From Platycnemis pennipes (taxonomy: Eukaryota; Arthropoda; Insecta; Odonata; Platycnemididae): 64,000 nucleotides of DNA. The DNA lies in contig OW121847.1 of the NCBI GenBank assembly GCA_933228895.1, positions 124,724,350 through 124,788,349 of the forward strand, given 5' to 3'. Made by a program: the position numbers and the translations under genes. Shown here piece after piece: positions 38,801 through 51,535 of this stretch (the first letter of the stretch is position 1; the number at the start of each line of letters is the position of its first letter). The notes beneath the pieces are model-generated. The model was not told the DNA's origin, did not search any database, and was given only the letters and a program-made list of their open reading frames with translations.

Positions 38801-39975
38801 CTTTCTGATGATTTTTCTTTGCATATGAAGTTTAGTAGCAAGCAGAGGTTTTATTCGAGCGTTTTTATTTTCTGGTATAATTGAAGAATACTGGAGTCAA
38901 TTAAGCTTTTGGCTTTCCATTGAAATACTTCGCACTTTTCTGCCTTTCGGCAGAAACTAGAAGTTCGGCTAGAAGTAGATTTGTTTCAATATTGTTGCCA
39001 TTGAAATTCAAAAAGGCCATCGTCAGTATTGGAGGGACCTCACGTACCTTCACTTCTTGTGTACCGTCTGGAAAACAGTGTGACTTAGGCCCTTGAGGGG
39101 AACATTAATTGAGTTTTACGTTTAAGGCACGATTTTATAGGGTTAAATAGTCTCTCGAGCGGAAGCTTACGAGAGTAGCGTTATCATCACAGTTTTTTTC
39201 ATGTGTATCTGATCTGTATCCTGTCCACGTGTGCCACTTGTTTGTTGGGGCGATGGAAAAAAATGATGCTCTGGATCTCCATTTTAATTCTCTCCGGTAG
39301 ATGCCGCGATGAAGGATAGCCTTATTTTGTTTATTCGGGCGAGAGAGAGAGAGAGGGGGAAGTAGGGGAAGGAGATACTGGGCGTTGTCTGGAATACCGG
39401 GAGGATCTCAACCCCTTTCTGTACCCTGTCCGTTCCCTTAAGACGAGGCGGGCCTCTTGGAGTGAAGAGAGTCGGCTTCGTTCCTTCCTCAGGAGAATGG
39501 AAGGGCTGCGAGGGCAAGGGATTCCGGGAGGAACGGAGGAAGAATGGGAAGAGGAGGTTCCCTCACCACCCGAAAGGCAGTGGGGCGGGAGGCTTACGGG
39601 GAGGGAGGGTAGGGTTAGGATGGAGCGGGGGTGTAGGGAGGTGGTGGATTTCCGGTCGGAATACGGGATGAACCCGCACTTGGAGGGCACGTCCTCCCGA
39701 GTTTGTATGTAAGTCACGGAAGGAGGTGTTGGGAGCGCTCAGGTAGTCTGAGGCATAAGGAGGGAGGGTGGCATCAGGTATAGAGAGATGAGGTGGCTGA
39801 GGGGGCGTGGGGCATAAAAGGAGGGTGAGATGGCTAGGGGCGGGGGAGGGCGGGGCTGGGGGTATACATATATAGAGAGAGAGGAGGAAGCGGGTGGCAT
39901 GGTTGTAAAAGGGAACGGAATTGGAATGGTGAGGGATCGGGGAGGTGCGTGAGGCTGTTTTATACATACATTTTT
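35886..39975. repeat. Purine-rich blocks with AT-rich spacers
   Basis: G/A-rich blocks lie at 35890-36540, 37260-37770 and 39340-39970; spacers 36541-37259 and 38230-39330 are AT-rich and featureless. These are the last large blocks before the Dscam exons. Open frames are low-complexity. Confidence 0.8.
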
Positions 39976-42190
39976 TTTGTCTTAGCTCCGCCGGCATATG
40001 TGCTTCCAAGGGTGCGAATTCGCATCTCCATCCCATGACTCTATTCAGCCCGAGGGTGAGAAGTTTTGCTGTGGGGGACACACACTGGGGTCATTATCCC
40101 CCAACCCCTCCCGTATCGCGCATCAGTCCACACAGAGAGCCATCACTACTTCCTAGGGAACCCAGCGCGTCCAAGGTTTTAAAACTTTGTTGCCTCTGAA
40201 AAATGCGGTCTGATTTTTTCCTGCATGTTGAATAGTTCATTTTGCCACCTTCCAGCGTTTCAAGTCGTGAGGCGAATATTATGAAAATACACCATTTCTC
40301 CATCAATATTTGACGTCAGTGAAACTAGTAATACCAGGGATATAATACGGAATGCTTAAAATTCTGCTATTGCTCTGCACGTAACAGTAAAAAATTGCTG
40401 AATTAGAGTGATTTAACTTGGTGAAAGGAGGCTTCATTGATCAACTACCACTCTTTTTGTAGCTCATCGTTTACCTTTGGAAAAATGTTTCTTTTCAAAA
40501 TATTTTCCAACGAATCCTTTAGAATATAGATAATCATTTTACCATAAAGCTAGCTTTAGATTTTCCTTCCTTCGAAGAGTATCTCGGTGGCGCATTATGA
40601 TATTAAGATAGCTCTGGTTACTTCATTGGGCCAGCATATATGATTTGTGGGGGAACCACTCATGCATTTTCTGTGTTATCATGCTTCCTTCACTGTGTAC
40701 ACTTCATTGCCACCTTTACTTATTTTATTTCCGACTTTTATAAATGGTGTACATGTAAAATAACTTAATTTAATTAAAGCTAAATTACTGTTCCACAGAG
40801 TTAGGAGTAAAAGTCAAAGCCTTTCGGTCATATAGGATTGCCAATTTACCATTGAGTAGTGTATATTTATGAACCATTCTCTGCCTCATTCGCTCGATAC
40901 GTTACTCCTCGTACTTTTGTGATTTATTAATAGGCGGAAGTTTTGCTCCTCACAGATTTATTCCAATTAAATATTAATCCACAAGTTTCACGAGTTTCGT
41001 GGGGACTGTTGATGAAAGATGTGACCTTCATACGACGTAGAGTAATTAAATTTAGCTTTAAGGTTTTGCAAAACTAGCTACACAGTAAATAGCACTCCGC
41101 TATGGATAATTTTAGGTTTATGATTTCGTTTATTTCCTTATTTTAGGCGGAGCTTACCAATGCGCCTGTAGTCCTGACCTTTCTGCATACACGGGTCGTT
41201 CATTTCTCCGTCTGAAGGGTGTTAACACCTAACGCGCGTATATATGGCGCCGACATGCGTAACACCATCCGGATGAAATTAGTCTCTGCCCTTGTGATGC
41301 TCAAGAGCCGGAGAGTATATGGTTTTCCTGTGCCCTAGACCCGTTTTTGCCCTGAGAGACGCGCGATTTTGCGAGCCATTGGTGTGAGAGTTGTCGCTGT
41401 AGTAATTACGTGAGCGAAGGTTGCATCGCACTTTATCTATTATGATGTTGAAGCTTAACTCACCTCCTCGGCTATGCTGTAGGGCTACGATAACTACGGT
41501 TACTGCCCAGCCCAAAGTGATAGCGTGCCTTCTCTTGGGATTAATTGATCGTCGGGAGCGCAAAGATGGCCACTTTAGATGGTTCAATACCACTTACGGA
41601 TTCACACGTGTTAAATTTGAGATATTTGTTTCGTACAAAAAAATTAAGATATTTTACTGAACTTAGTTATTAGTCCTTTTTATGGACTTACGTTATCAAA
41701 TGATGTGGAATTATTACTTCACTCTCGTGCTTATTTTGGATAGCATTGGAATTTATATGGGTTTTGTATCTTAGTAATGAAATCAGATTTTAAATGAAAT
41801 ATCTAATGTGAGATAAAATTTATTGCCGAGCTACTCTAACACGTTCTTAACTGGGTTGTTCTCTATTAGTGTACTTTTCCTGTCAGAATATCTATCAGTC
41901 GATCGAGATTATCCCCTTTAAATTACTAGCTGTGCGAAAGCCAAGCATCTCCAAAAAAGCGAATTTCGTCTGATTTTCAAAGGGATTGACTTATTTGAAG
42001 TATTTTCCCTCGGAAATTTTGCTGCACTAGTGTTATCATTCTTAAAGAGCTATCTTCAAGTTTTTACCTTCGGTTCCATGATGATAAGTATAAGCGTGTG
42101 GCGTTCTTATGCTACAAAACCGGTACTTTTCCGTACCCATCTTAGCATTAGATATGAGGGATATGCTTAACATTATGCTGAGTCACTGCA
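39976..42190. other. No gene recognised
   Basis: AT-rich to balanced DNA. The segment 41150-41600 has moderate GC and open frames of 79 and 104 residues on opposite strands, neither with a known motif. Confidence 0.5.
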
Positions 42191-42278
42191 TTTTTTTCAT
42201 GGGTGTTTTCAAGTTCGTTTCCGCACTAATAGACGCTTCAGACCGGGAGGTAAGGTGTAAAGATTGGAATGGAAGGGA
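42191..42278 (+). repeat. Dispersed repeat family R1, copy 2
   Basis: This is the same 88 bp unit as at 3521-3608, in the same orientation. About 50 bases further on, cccgatacacgcg resembles cccgatacacgta at 4068, so the family may be longer than the conserved core. Confidence 0.8.
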
Positions 42279-42841
42279 TGGGGGATCAGTCACTGCATCT
42301 TGGTGAATTAGGCATCGTTGGTTGAATATATGTCACCCGATACACGCGATATGTAACCATATACGTTTTCATTCATTCTCGATTCACGATGTTGAAATTG
42401 TTATCTGGATGGCTTACTGCTCTGTGTTTCGACTAGCCGACTGCTTGCGTCCATCCGTTTCAGAAACTTGAAATGGGTCCACTCGTGGCGCGTCATTCTT
42501 GGCGTTTCACGGTGAACTTGGACTTGAGGCTCTCTCTCTTGGCAACTTTCTCGCGACTTTTCTGCCAAAGAGAGACTGCCATGTCCAGTTATTTTTGCTT
42601 GCATCACTCAAGGGGCGATGGTATGTCCTTATCACTTTTTCACCTTCTGTCTTCAAACTTGAGCGTGCGATTGCCAAGGCTGAACTACATGCAGCTTCTA
42701 CGCTTGATTTCTTATTTTGGAACAGATTTCTCGTGGTCTGTCTATTCGGAAAAAAGAAATAAATATCTCTTTTTTTTCATCATTGTAATGGAATATTGCT
42801 TCCATATAATTTTCAATGTTACCCATATTTTCGTTACGAAA

Positions 42842-43709
42842 ACAGCATCGGGCGTTTTATGGAATACATTTTCATCTTTTATATTCATAATGTCCTTTGG
42901 GAGAACGTAACATTTTCGGGCCGAATTATAGCTACTACTTCTGAAATAATATAAAATTTTGTCTAGGTTGTACACAAGATATCGTAATGTTTTCTAGTAA
43001 TCCACGATGGATTTTACTCAATAACTTTAAATTATCCTCTGCGCATACTGTGTTGCTAAGTGCAAGGATATTATTAGAGCTTAAGGATAAGGACTGTTTT
43101 CAACCTCGGATTCTGCTATCGTAGCTATCAATAAGTTACCAGCGTCGTAAATGGAATCATTATAGCTAAACTCAACTCACAATAGATCTTAACGATTATA
43201 CGATTATAAAAATCTATGTAATAAGATGCATATTACCATCTAATGTGGATACACTATCTTAATGTCTATACTATCTATCTAAGAAGTGCTTACTATGAGC
43301 TTGTTGATTCTAGATTGGAGTACGGAATCGTATGCTGGGGCTGTGCCTGCTTCACAAACATTTAACCTTTGTTTCTCTCACAAAAGAATGCTATGAAAGT
43401 TATGGCACTTGTCCCCAGTGCAGTACAAAAATTTCTTCTTTTCAATTAGTTCAATGCTATATTTTTAAAATATATATCTGTTTGTATAATTTATAACTGT
43501 AGAGGATATTCTTTAGCTGCGGAGATAAATTATTAGCCCTGCTTATATGCTTTAAGAGAACATTACGATATCGTGTGTACAACCTAGACTAAATTTTGAA
43601 TTATTTCAGAAGTAGTAGCTATGATTAGGCCAAAAAATGTTACGTTCTCTTAAAGGACATTATGAAGATAAAAGATGAAAATGTATTCCATACAACGCCC
43701 GATATTGTC
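42842..43709. repeat. Inverted repeat: arms of about 153 bp with a 560 bp spacer
   Basis: The left arm 42842-42994 and the right arm 43556-43709 are imperfect reverse complements by eye. For example, the left arm has ttctgaaataatataaaat and the right arm has attttgaattatttcagaa. The blocks tctaggttgtacac, gatatcgtaatgtt, gaatacattttcatctttta, ataatgtcctttgggagaac and catcgggcgtt also all have partners. Translated in mirrored orientation, both arms give YNLD, FRSSSY, KCYVL, KDIM and KIKDENVFH-like runs, so the arms may be two opposed pieces of retrotransposon ORF rather than true terminal repeats. The spacer contains the RT remnant at 43279. Confidence 0.8.
43279..43560 (+). mobile_element. 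Remnant of a second non-LTR retrotransposon family (RT thumb region)
   Basis: The frame from 43279 reads LRSAYYELVDSRLEYGIVCW, then GCACFTNI, a stop, and PLFLSQKNAMKVMA. This is the pattern of the region just after the RT palm in many insect non-LTR elements (tyrosine-rich helix, SxLxYGIxxWG, QKxAxxxM). Downstream frames become ragged. It differs from the LINE tail family at 50049-50408. It lies between the arms of an inverted repeat (42842-43709), whose right arm may be the continuation of this reading frame. Confidence 0.6.
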
Positions 43710-45295
43710 TAATAAAAGAAGAGGTAGAATATTAATTTCATAGATTTGGTGAGATACTTTTACAATATTTTTCTATTCAGTACAGTTTTTCAATATCCAC
43801 ATATCTAATATTGTTTTCCGTAATATATTAATATTTATATTATATATATGTACATATTTAAGAAGCAGCAGTGTCTTTCAACAAGTTTACAGGCAGCAAA
43901 TACTATATTTGTATTTTACTATGGTTATATGTTTGTTGTCAAACGTACACCATGCTATAATATGGCTGAATGAAGGAGTCGGTAATTCAAATTAGGAAAA
44001 ATTTGTTTCCAAAGGGTTACCTATATTCTTTAACATCATGGCAATTGTACTCGATGTAAAACTATAGGCATAAATTTCATGAGGAATAAAAATGATAATA
44101 ATATACACAGCGCATGGAAAATGGTGAATTTTTACTCCAGATAACATGTTCCAATATAATTTGATGCTGTCACAGAGTCGTTTACGTAATGAATCGACGG
44201 ACCACATTTGATAGCTGTTGTCACTGGGGCGGTACGGTTTTGATCGCATTGACATTACTCTCAATTACGGACTCATATTGTTTTAATGCCACTTTTTGGG
44301 GATGGGCAATCAAAGAGAAAGGGACCGGTGTTCAGATGGTAATCACAAAGGATTATGCGCCACGCCGCGTACTTTTGAAAGCGCTTGCCCATCGGGGTGT
44401 GCCTTCAAAAATTAAAGTTTTTAATTTTTGCCCGCTGTCCGGCGAATCAAGCGTGACCGCGTCTCGCATCTGATTCGTCCACTGCGATGAGAAATGCGAG
44501 CCTTATCGACGCACAGCGCAACGGACAGCGCCATTATTTTAATGCGTCGACGTGAGCTCCGGCTACAATAAAATATTTCCACATCTCTATCATCCTCTCT
44601 CTCTCTCTCCCGCCCCCTCACGTCCACATTCCATCGCCAGACCTCGAATGCTTCCTTTTATTATGCCCTCCCTCGATCATAATAACTTCCACTCCTCCCC
44701 GCTGCCATCGCACACAAGCCCATTCACGCTCCCGGTATTTATGCATTTCGAAATTTCATCCGACGGACGAGATTCCATCTTATCGGTCCCTGGACCTCGT
44801 CCAACTCGCGTTTGATAGGGCCGGGGCGAGCGAGCGGGGTCCCTCGATACAAATCGTCGCAGGGTCGTGCCGGCGAGTGGCCGACCCTTTTTAAACTGCC
44901 GGGCGGGGTGTGGGATTTGTGTCCCGCACCGGAGCGGCGGCGGCGGCGGCGGTGCCTCCAACGGATTATCGCCGTCGTTGGGGGCAACGTGGGACGGGTT
45001 ATGGCGCGGACTGCGGCACGAATCATGCGGGGATCGCCTACTTCTCTTCCTCCCTATCTCTCTCTCACCCTCTCCCTCTCTCTGCATGGACGCATCGTGC
45101 AGAAACACTAGGTGAACGAGAGGGTAGAAACCACGGCGGGTGGACGGATGGTTACCGAACCAATACTAGGAACCGAAGTGTGGTTTGATCGGTGAGAGCC
45201 GAGATCACCTGGGGACGAGCTCGGCGGCATGGGAAATCGCACATCAGGCTAAGTGGGGTATTCCCTTTCTCTGTCGGTGTGGTGACGGTGGAAAG
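43710..45295. other. AT-rich, then GC-rich segment (44560-45110), no gene recognised
   Basis: The GC-rich part contains short pyrimidine runs (44590-44720, 45040-45090) and (CGG)6. It could hold a 5' exon or promoter of the downstream Dscam gene, but I could not find a start codon followed by a signal-peptide-like segment ending at a phase-1 donor. Confidence 0.45.
44935..44952 (+). repeat. (CGG)6 trinucleotide repeat
   Basis: Six uninterrupted CGG units in a GC-rich, CpG-rich segment (44760-45020). The frames through it look like artefacts. Confidence 0.97.
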
Positions 45296-45400
45296 ATGCC
45301 GGCGATTACAGCATTGGCCTAATAACTGACGTCCCGGGCTCGAATCCGGGAAAGATTTTCGCACACGTGATTTTCTGCTTTGTGTCTTTTTCTCGTGTTG
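45296..45400 (+). mobile_element. tRNA-like SINE head
   Basis: gccggcgattacagcattgg is followed by gggctcgaatccggg at 45336-45350, a good Pol III B box inside a short GC-paired stem. The A box is less clear. The open frame on the other strand containing PGFEPGTS is an artefact of the B box. It could extend to about 45510. Confidence 0.55.
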
Positions 45401-47961
45401 GGTCTTTCCGAGAAATTAAAGGTCGCCCAGGGAGAGTACTCGGGTTGGTCAATTTCACTCGCCGTTGGGCCTCATTCTTCGTAAGCACCACCGTCACCTA
45501 TTAAACCGATATCTAGTTTAAGCACTGATTAGTTTTCACTTGTTATGGAGTCTTTAAGTCCATTCTCTCATGCTTTTGCAGCGATTACATAAGGCGGTTT
45601 GGGAAAAGAAACAAAATAACCCAATCATAGATTTGCTCGACGAGTTCTGAGAGACTTCATGTGGATAGTAAAATGTACAGTTTAATATAATAATCTATAA
45701 AAATATATATTTTATATTTTCGGTCTCCTTGATCAATAGATGCGTGCTCTTGTTGTTCCCATGGCGATACGTGGATGAAGGTATGTTTTAGGGACAAGCT
45801 GAGTGAGTCTATTCTTCTTGCTTGCTTATGTCGCAGTAATGTGGAGGGCAACAAAGTCCTTGGTGAATGTTATATACAAATCATACGCACGTAGAATGCA
45901 TAGGGATAAGCATCTATTCGTGCGAACGTTTATTCACAAACAGTAAAAAACACTAATACTGAATAAATGAGACAGAGAAACTTCCTCCCACGGTCGAAGA
46001 TGACGCGACCCCAGGAACCGTTCTCGTGTCTTCCTTCGGAATTAATTTCCGTGTCCGGAACTAGCATCTGTTTTTATTTCATTGTTTGTGTAATTTTTCC
46101 GACGAGCGAATCCGTACCCTTGCTTGTTTACACACAAAATAGAACGTGGTCCACGCCCTGGTTCGCCGTTCAAAAGCGAAGAAAACATGCAATCGATACG
46201 ACTCTTGTTTAAGGCGAGATGAGCGAATGCGGGGGAAAATGTTGGATTTCGCCGTGGTCCTCCCTGGTGGCAAATGGCTGAAGGTAGGGATGGGGAGGGG
46301 GGGAAACAAACGAAGGGACACGAGCGCCGAACCAGGGAGGGACCAAATTTGCGATAGAGATTGGGTATGGGAGGGACGGAACTAAGTGGTGATGGTGCGG
46401 CGGAAGGGGTCTCCATCCACCGCCGCCACGCCCTGGCTGAAATTCGACAGCGGACTGGCGGTCACGCGAACCCTTAGGGCACCCACATGAACCACACACA
46501 CACCCCTCCCTTTTAGCACCCCTTTTTTCTCCTCCCCTCGTCTCCCACCCCCTCCTCAAAATCCTTACGTCATCCGACGCGTTAATAGCGAGGGGAAGTG
46601 GGGGGGGGAAGACGACAATGCAAGCGCACGGGCTTCTTTGAAGGGTGCAGACGTAAACAAGGCGAAATAAAGGCCAAGGGTGGGTGCATGGCGGGTTGGA
46701 TTGTGAGGGGAGGAGGATCGAGGGTGATAGCCTTGAGGGACGAAAGGGTTGTGCATATCGCTCGACCACCTATCCAACCAGACTAACACACACCAACAGG
46801 CACCAGCATCTCTCTCTCTTTCTCTCACGACTTCGTGAGACTCCTTGCGTGTCTCCGTGCGTGCGCTAATGCGTGCTCGGGCGCTCCCCGAATTTATGGT
46901 GCCGCGGATGCGACCGTGACCATTACCGTAATGTGTGCGTGGAGTACTCTTTTTAATCGTGCCTACCTACGCGGCGGATATAAATTGGATTAATTACTCC
47001 CGTGCCTCATGCGTGATTGCCACCACCAGATGGTAAGCGTATTCATACTATTAAATATGAAAATCGCGAGTCTCGAGCGAACTCTGCGGTGGAGGGAAAA
47101 AAATGCGGCGGAGACTTTGACGGACGAATGCGTGTAATGAATCAGCTTAATTACATTTTGAAAAACTTTTCCGTCCCATTACGGAAACAGCTTACTCGTG
47201 CATATTGACGGATTTATGTTTGTTTAAAAAATTTCAAACGAAATTGTGGCCTCGACGTTCGGTGTATAGCATTTGGCTTTGACAAAATTTTATATATCCT
47301 CACGCTCATAAGTTTAGGTGTGATTGAAATCGACAAATATCCGGGTATGCCGCTAAATAAAATGTTTCTGTGCTGCAGGTAAGATTGAGCTTCAATTTCA
47401 ATCCATTTGGGAGATCAGTGCTTTAAAAGGCAACATAATTAAATTTGAAACGTTCAATTAGAATAATATTTTTGAAATAAAAAAAACCCAATTCACATTG
47501 AGGTCGCTAGTATCCCGATTCTCATATTTTATGTTGTAAAGGGAGTGAAAAGAAGAGACATCGGCTAGAGGCAAACTTATCCTGCTGTTTTTTTAAGAAT
47601 CTTATCTGTCATCTCTACTTCTTCAGTCTTAAATGCCATAACTATTGGTAAGTGTGATTAGTACAATACCCAACGAGTCCAAGGTTGCGTTCCAGTTGAT
47701 TATGCTAGTAAATTCTAGATCAAGTAAATTCGCCAGTTCATTGTATTCCTTAAAATAAAAGTCGGTAAATGTTATTCGGAATTGTATGACGTTATCATAT
47801 TTTTCATTCTAGTTTTCTTTTCCTTTTGAAAATTGATATTTTTTCTTTCCACGTACTCCGCTACATCCCCTATAGTTATTTTTAGTTTGTTCGGTGACGC
47901 ATTTATGCCTGTTATTTACTTTGAATTTGGGGGGTTAAAATTAAATTATGAATATTGAAGT

Positions 47962-48050
47962 ATAAGTGCCTAAATGATATAATAAGAAGAAAAGTGCCTA
48001 ATTTATACAAAAATAACAAAAGTGCCTAATTAATATGAAAAAGAAAAGTG
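47962..48050 (+). repeat. Minisatellite, about 28 bp unit, three and a half copies
   Basis: The core aaaagtgcctaa recurs at about 47964, 47992, 48020 and (degenerate) 48046, giving spacings of 28, 28 and 26 bases with A-rich filler between. Confidence 0.7.
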
Positions 48051-48325
48051 ACTGCAAACATTTCTATTGTCAACTTATAGGAATGGTGTCCTCAAAATAG
48101 CAGAGGGAAGAAAGGAATATCAGCGGAATTCGAGTCAGAGATGATTTTAGGGAGCGATTCAGCGACAATGATCTCACCTAAAAATATAAGTATCGGATTC
48201 TTTTGTAGGTGAAAGGAGGGGGATGAGACTCGTTTGTGTAATAATAAGGCTGGTTACAAAGAAATCAGTAGATCGCTAGTCGAAAGGAAAGCTATTGATG
48301 GCTTAAATGAACACAAAACATCAAA

Positions 48326-48390
48326 AGAGTTCTCAGAAGTCTCAAGTTCTCAGAAGAGGGAAAATCAGACGTTTAAGTTCTCAGAAGAGA
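48326..48390 (+). repeat. Short degenerate tandem repeat (agttctcagaag)
   Basis: agttctcagaag occurs three times within about 60 bases, near 48328, 48345 and 48376, with unequal spacing. Confidence 0.55.
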
Positions 48391-50021
48391 GTCGCAGAAG
48401 ACCTGAAGATAATGAAAGAATGAACAACACAATGCTGCATCCTAATCTCCAACTATGCTTGAAATAAAGAACACTTGCATGGTGGGATAGATATGGCGTG
48501 TCTGATGGAATCACATCACGTCTTTACAAGTTCACTGAATTCCATTCTAAGTACTCTGCGGGCAGTTCATTCGATTCGTTCTGTGTAGGATTCTTCGGCT
48601 TATGTCTGTTCTCATGAGCTTCGGGTTCTACAGAAAAGATAAAATTAGCTGATTCCGTCCACATGTTGTTTCGCATTTCTGTCTCAATAAGTACAAATTT
48701 AGCTCATACAGTGCGAGGGAAGGAAGAATGGAAAAATGAAGCATTGTACATTTCCGTGGAAATATTTACAATACATTATACGCCTCATTAAAATTCAGTT
48801 AAGACATGAGTTTTAATTTTTCTTAAGAGTACTGTCGAAACTTGAAGCACTCTGATCATTGTTTAGAATCCAGTTATCTAGTAGTTTACTCAGTTTATAA
48901 GGCGGACAATCTCTCAGTTTTGATATATTATTCGTGAATTCCATACATTGGTTAAAAATTGTTACCTTTAGCGTTTCATTCAAGTTATTGTCGTTGAAAT
49001 CCTATGGCTTTTGTGAATTTATTTACACTTCGTCTTGACATTTTTATGCCGGTGCACTTCGTCCTTACATATTGTTTAGGTAAAAAAGACATGCGAAAAA
49101 TATATTATTTAAAGTACAAAAATATATCATACTTTCGTTGTAAACCTAAAAAGTCAGGTGATCTGGCGATTTGACTGATAAATAAAAATGAGGCTGTTGC
49201 AGAAGCACCACGTGTATGACTAAACAAACATCACATTCAGTCGCATAGATGACCGCTTCGGATTCTGAACCCTCAAACCCTATGATATCACTTATCATAT
49301 TATCTGATGTTAGCTCTGGGTGCTGGTATTTCTAACCTGGGCCTCGATCATGGATCTTCATAACGCGTGCGCTAGCGTTATCGTTATTTATTGATTAAAC
49401 TTATCTCAGGGAGAACGTGATATCCATTCTTCATTTTTCGCACAGCACTTCCAATCGCTAATTGCAACTAGTGGAGCGAATTTTATAGACGATTATTGTT
49501 AACCCTGCGCTACTCTAGGGGTAAGTGTTAACAATAAAGATTGCGATAACGCGAAAGATAAATCCGTGATTCCACACCTGGTCTCCTTTATCTTTGATTT
49601 AGTAGCAACGTAATTTTTCAAGTATTGACGCATGGTTTAAAAATTGCTTACAAACTGTAGCAGGAACGTCGCTGGCGAGACACACTTCCTCACAAAGAGT
49701 GACGCTGTTGCATTAGATTATCAAGCAAACACACACATACACAACAATACTCAGTGATTCATCACTATCCCCGAGATTTTGAATGTTTGTAATTGAATAA
49801 CTGTAGCTGATAAAGTTAAAGGAGCATATCAGTACATTATGAGGCTATTCAATTTTTGAATGTACATTGTATCGGAGATGTGCACCCTTGATGATATGAA
49901 AGACACTAATTCCGAGCACAACTTCTTGCCAATATATCACCAACAATAGCAGCGACCGAAAAGTTGATCCTTTCTTGAACTTACTTACTAAATTTGTAAA
50001 TACCCGATACCGCTCATTCAT

Positions 50022-50450
50022 CATGATCATAATCATGGGTCAACATTCTTAGGATTTAATTGACGCAGCCCTCCACTCGATCCTTCTATCGGCCAACCTC
50101 TTCATATTGACGCAGCTCCTCTCTTTTACGTCCTTTACGACCTGTTCTAGGTAACTCATAAGAGGCCTGCCTTTTCCATTCTTCCCGTTCACTTTTCCTT
50201 CGACGATTTTCTTCATCAGGCCATCGTGTCTTAGGATGTGGCCGATTAAGTTGCCCCGTCTTCTTTTTATAGTTTTCAGCAGACTTCTCTTTTCTCCCAC
50301 TCTTCTTAGGACTTCATTTGTCACTCGATCGATCCATTTTATCTTCATCATTCTTCGATAGCACCATATTTTGAATGCTTCCACCATTTTCTTCTCGGCT
50401 GCTGTCATCGTCCATGCCGTAAAGAAACATGCTCCAGACTTACCTACCGC
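50022..50450 (-). mobile_element. 5'-truncated non-LTR retrotransposon (LINE), C-terminal tail of the reverse-transcriptase ORF
   Basis: An open minus-strand frame of 119 residues (50408 to 50049) reads as the C-terminal end of an insect endonuclease/reverse-transcriptase polyprotein. Diagnostic pieces in order are TAAEKKMVEAFKIWCYRRM, KIKWIDRVTNEVLRRVGEKR, GHILRHDGLM, GKGRPLMSYLEQVV and KRLADRRIEWR. A few residues upstream of the first Met (to about 50450) continue the homology. The catalytic polymerase core and endonuclease are absent, as expected for a 5'-truncated copy. After the stop the minus strand runs into a short 3' tail (50055 down to 50022) with an ATG/ATC-rich end. It is the least decayed of the four tail copies in the window. 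Clade assignment is not attempted. Confidence 0.85.
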
Positions 50451-51535
50451 TATTTAGGCTACCGCTTATTACAAATAAAAAATTAAATAGTCCCTTAGTG
50501 ACCTGATGCGCTACTTTTTACTGCTTTTTTTCTAGCTATAAAATAATATACCTTCAACACCTCGAAGTTATGAATCACTCTGTATTATCGACCGGTGAAT
50601 TTAATCTATTCTGAGGGATAAGCGCTTAATTTGAAGCGATGTTGACGTAGGTTTCATGAATTCTATATGATGTCTGTTAGCGTGCATATGGTGAAAGGAG
50701 GGGAAGCGAGAGAGATTGGCCGAATCTCGTGTCTCTGAAGTTCCATTAGCACGTAACGCTGACGAGTCACGCAGAAGAATCAGAATAGCTAATTCTTGAC
50801 GTAAATGCAGTAACCTTATATGAAGGAAGGCACTGAAAGGAGTAGAAAGGAGTTATTATTATGGAAGTAATGGCCATGAAAGTGGCATTCAATATTTCAT
50901 TTGAGAGTGAACTAGTGCTGATAATTGATGCCTTTTCATCAAAGAAAAAAATCCTGCTATTCGAGCTGATAATTAATTGTTTTAAAGATAGATGCTCAAA
51001 GAGTTCAAGGCACTGACATCCGTGTGCTTAAGGAACAAGTTCTGTTATTTACTTTTTCCCTTGGCTTCTTTGACATGGCATATTTCTCCCACAGTGATGG
51101 AAGCAGTGATAAAATAGAATTGTTGAGTGTTTTATAGAAATCTCTTCATTCGTTTAGTACTGATTGATGTATTGGTGTACTTTTTCAAAAAGCATACGGG
51201 TCTACTGATTTTACATCGTCTCAGGAATCTCTGTGAAAACGAATCTCTCACTAATCTCACTTATGGATATAGCTTTTATATTATGTACCTCGAATTAATT
51301 CACCCGGTCCGTTTCATGTAGCACAAGTTATTTTTATGGGCTGGAATGGACCTACTGTTTAATTCTTATGGGGTACCGCGATGAAGTCGTGTTGGAGCAG
51401 TAATTACTACTTTAAGCACATATCTCGTGCGTCACTCCGCGTCGAAACGACGGAGCTAATCCGTGTGATTCGATGGGGAGTTGTCTAATGGGTGATTGTC
51501 GTCTCACACCTCGTCTCCGTCTCTTCTCCTCGCAG
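50451..51535 (+). other. Intron sequence immediately upstream of Dscam exon A
   Basis: AT-rich DNA ending in a pyrimidine tract and cgcag acceptor. Because exon A needs an upstream exon, this must be intron on the + strand at least near its right end; its left limit is unknown. Confidence 0.7.

Larger units (their letters stand above)
45401..50021. other. No gene recognised; GC-rich parts 46220-46560 and 46840-47060, remainder AT-rich
   Basis: The segment 46840-47060 has many CG dinucleotides and a ggattaattac homeodomain-type site near 46990. From 47060 to 50020 the DNA is AT-rich with only the two small tandem repeats listed. Confidence 0.5.

Noticed and set aside
41279..41660. Open frames on both strands, considered as a possible nuclear copy of organelle rRNA or a foreign gene
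   Set aside because: I could not match any rRNA landmark or protein motif; GC is only modestly raised.
45306..45497. 63-residue minus-strand frame containing PGFEPGTS
   Set aside because: This peptide is the usual translation of a SINE/tRNA B box and not a gene.
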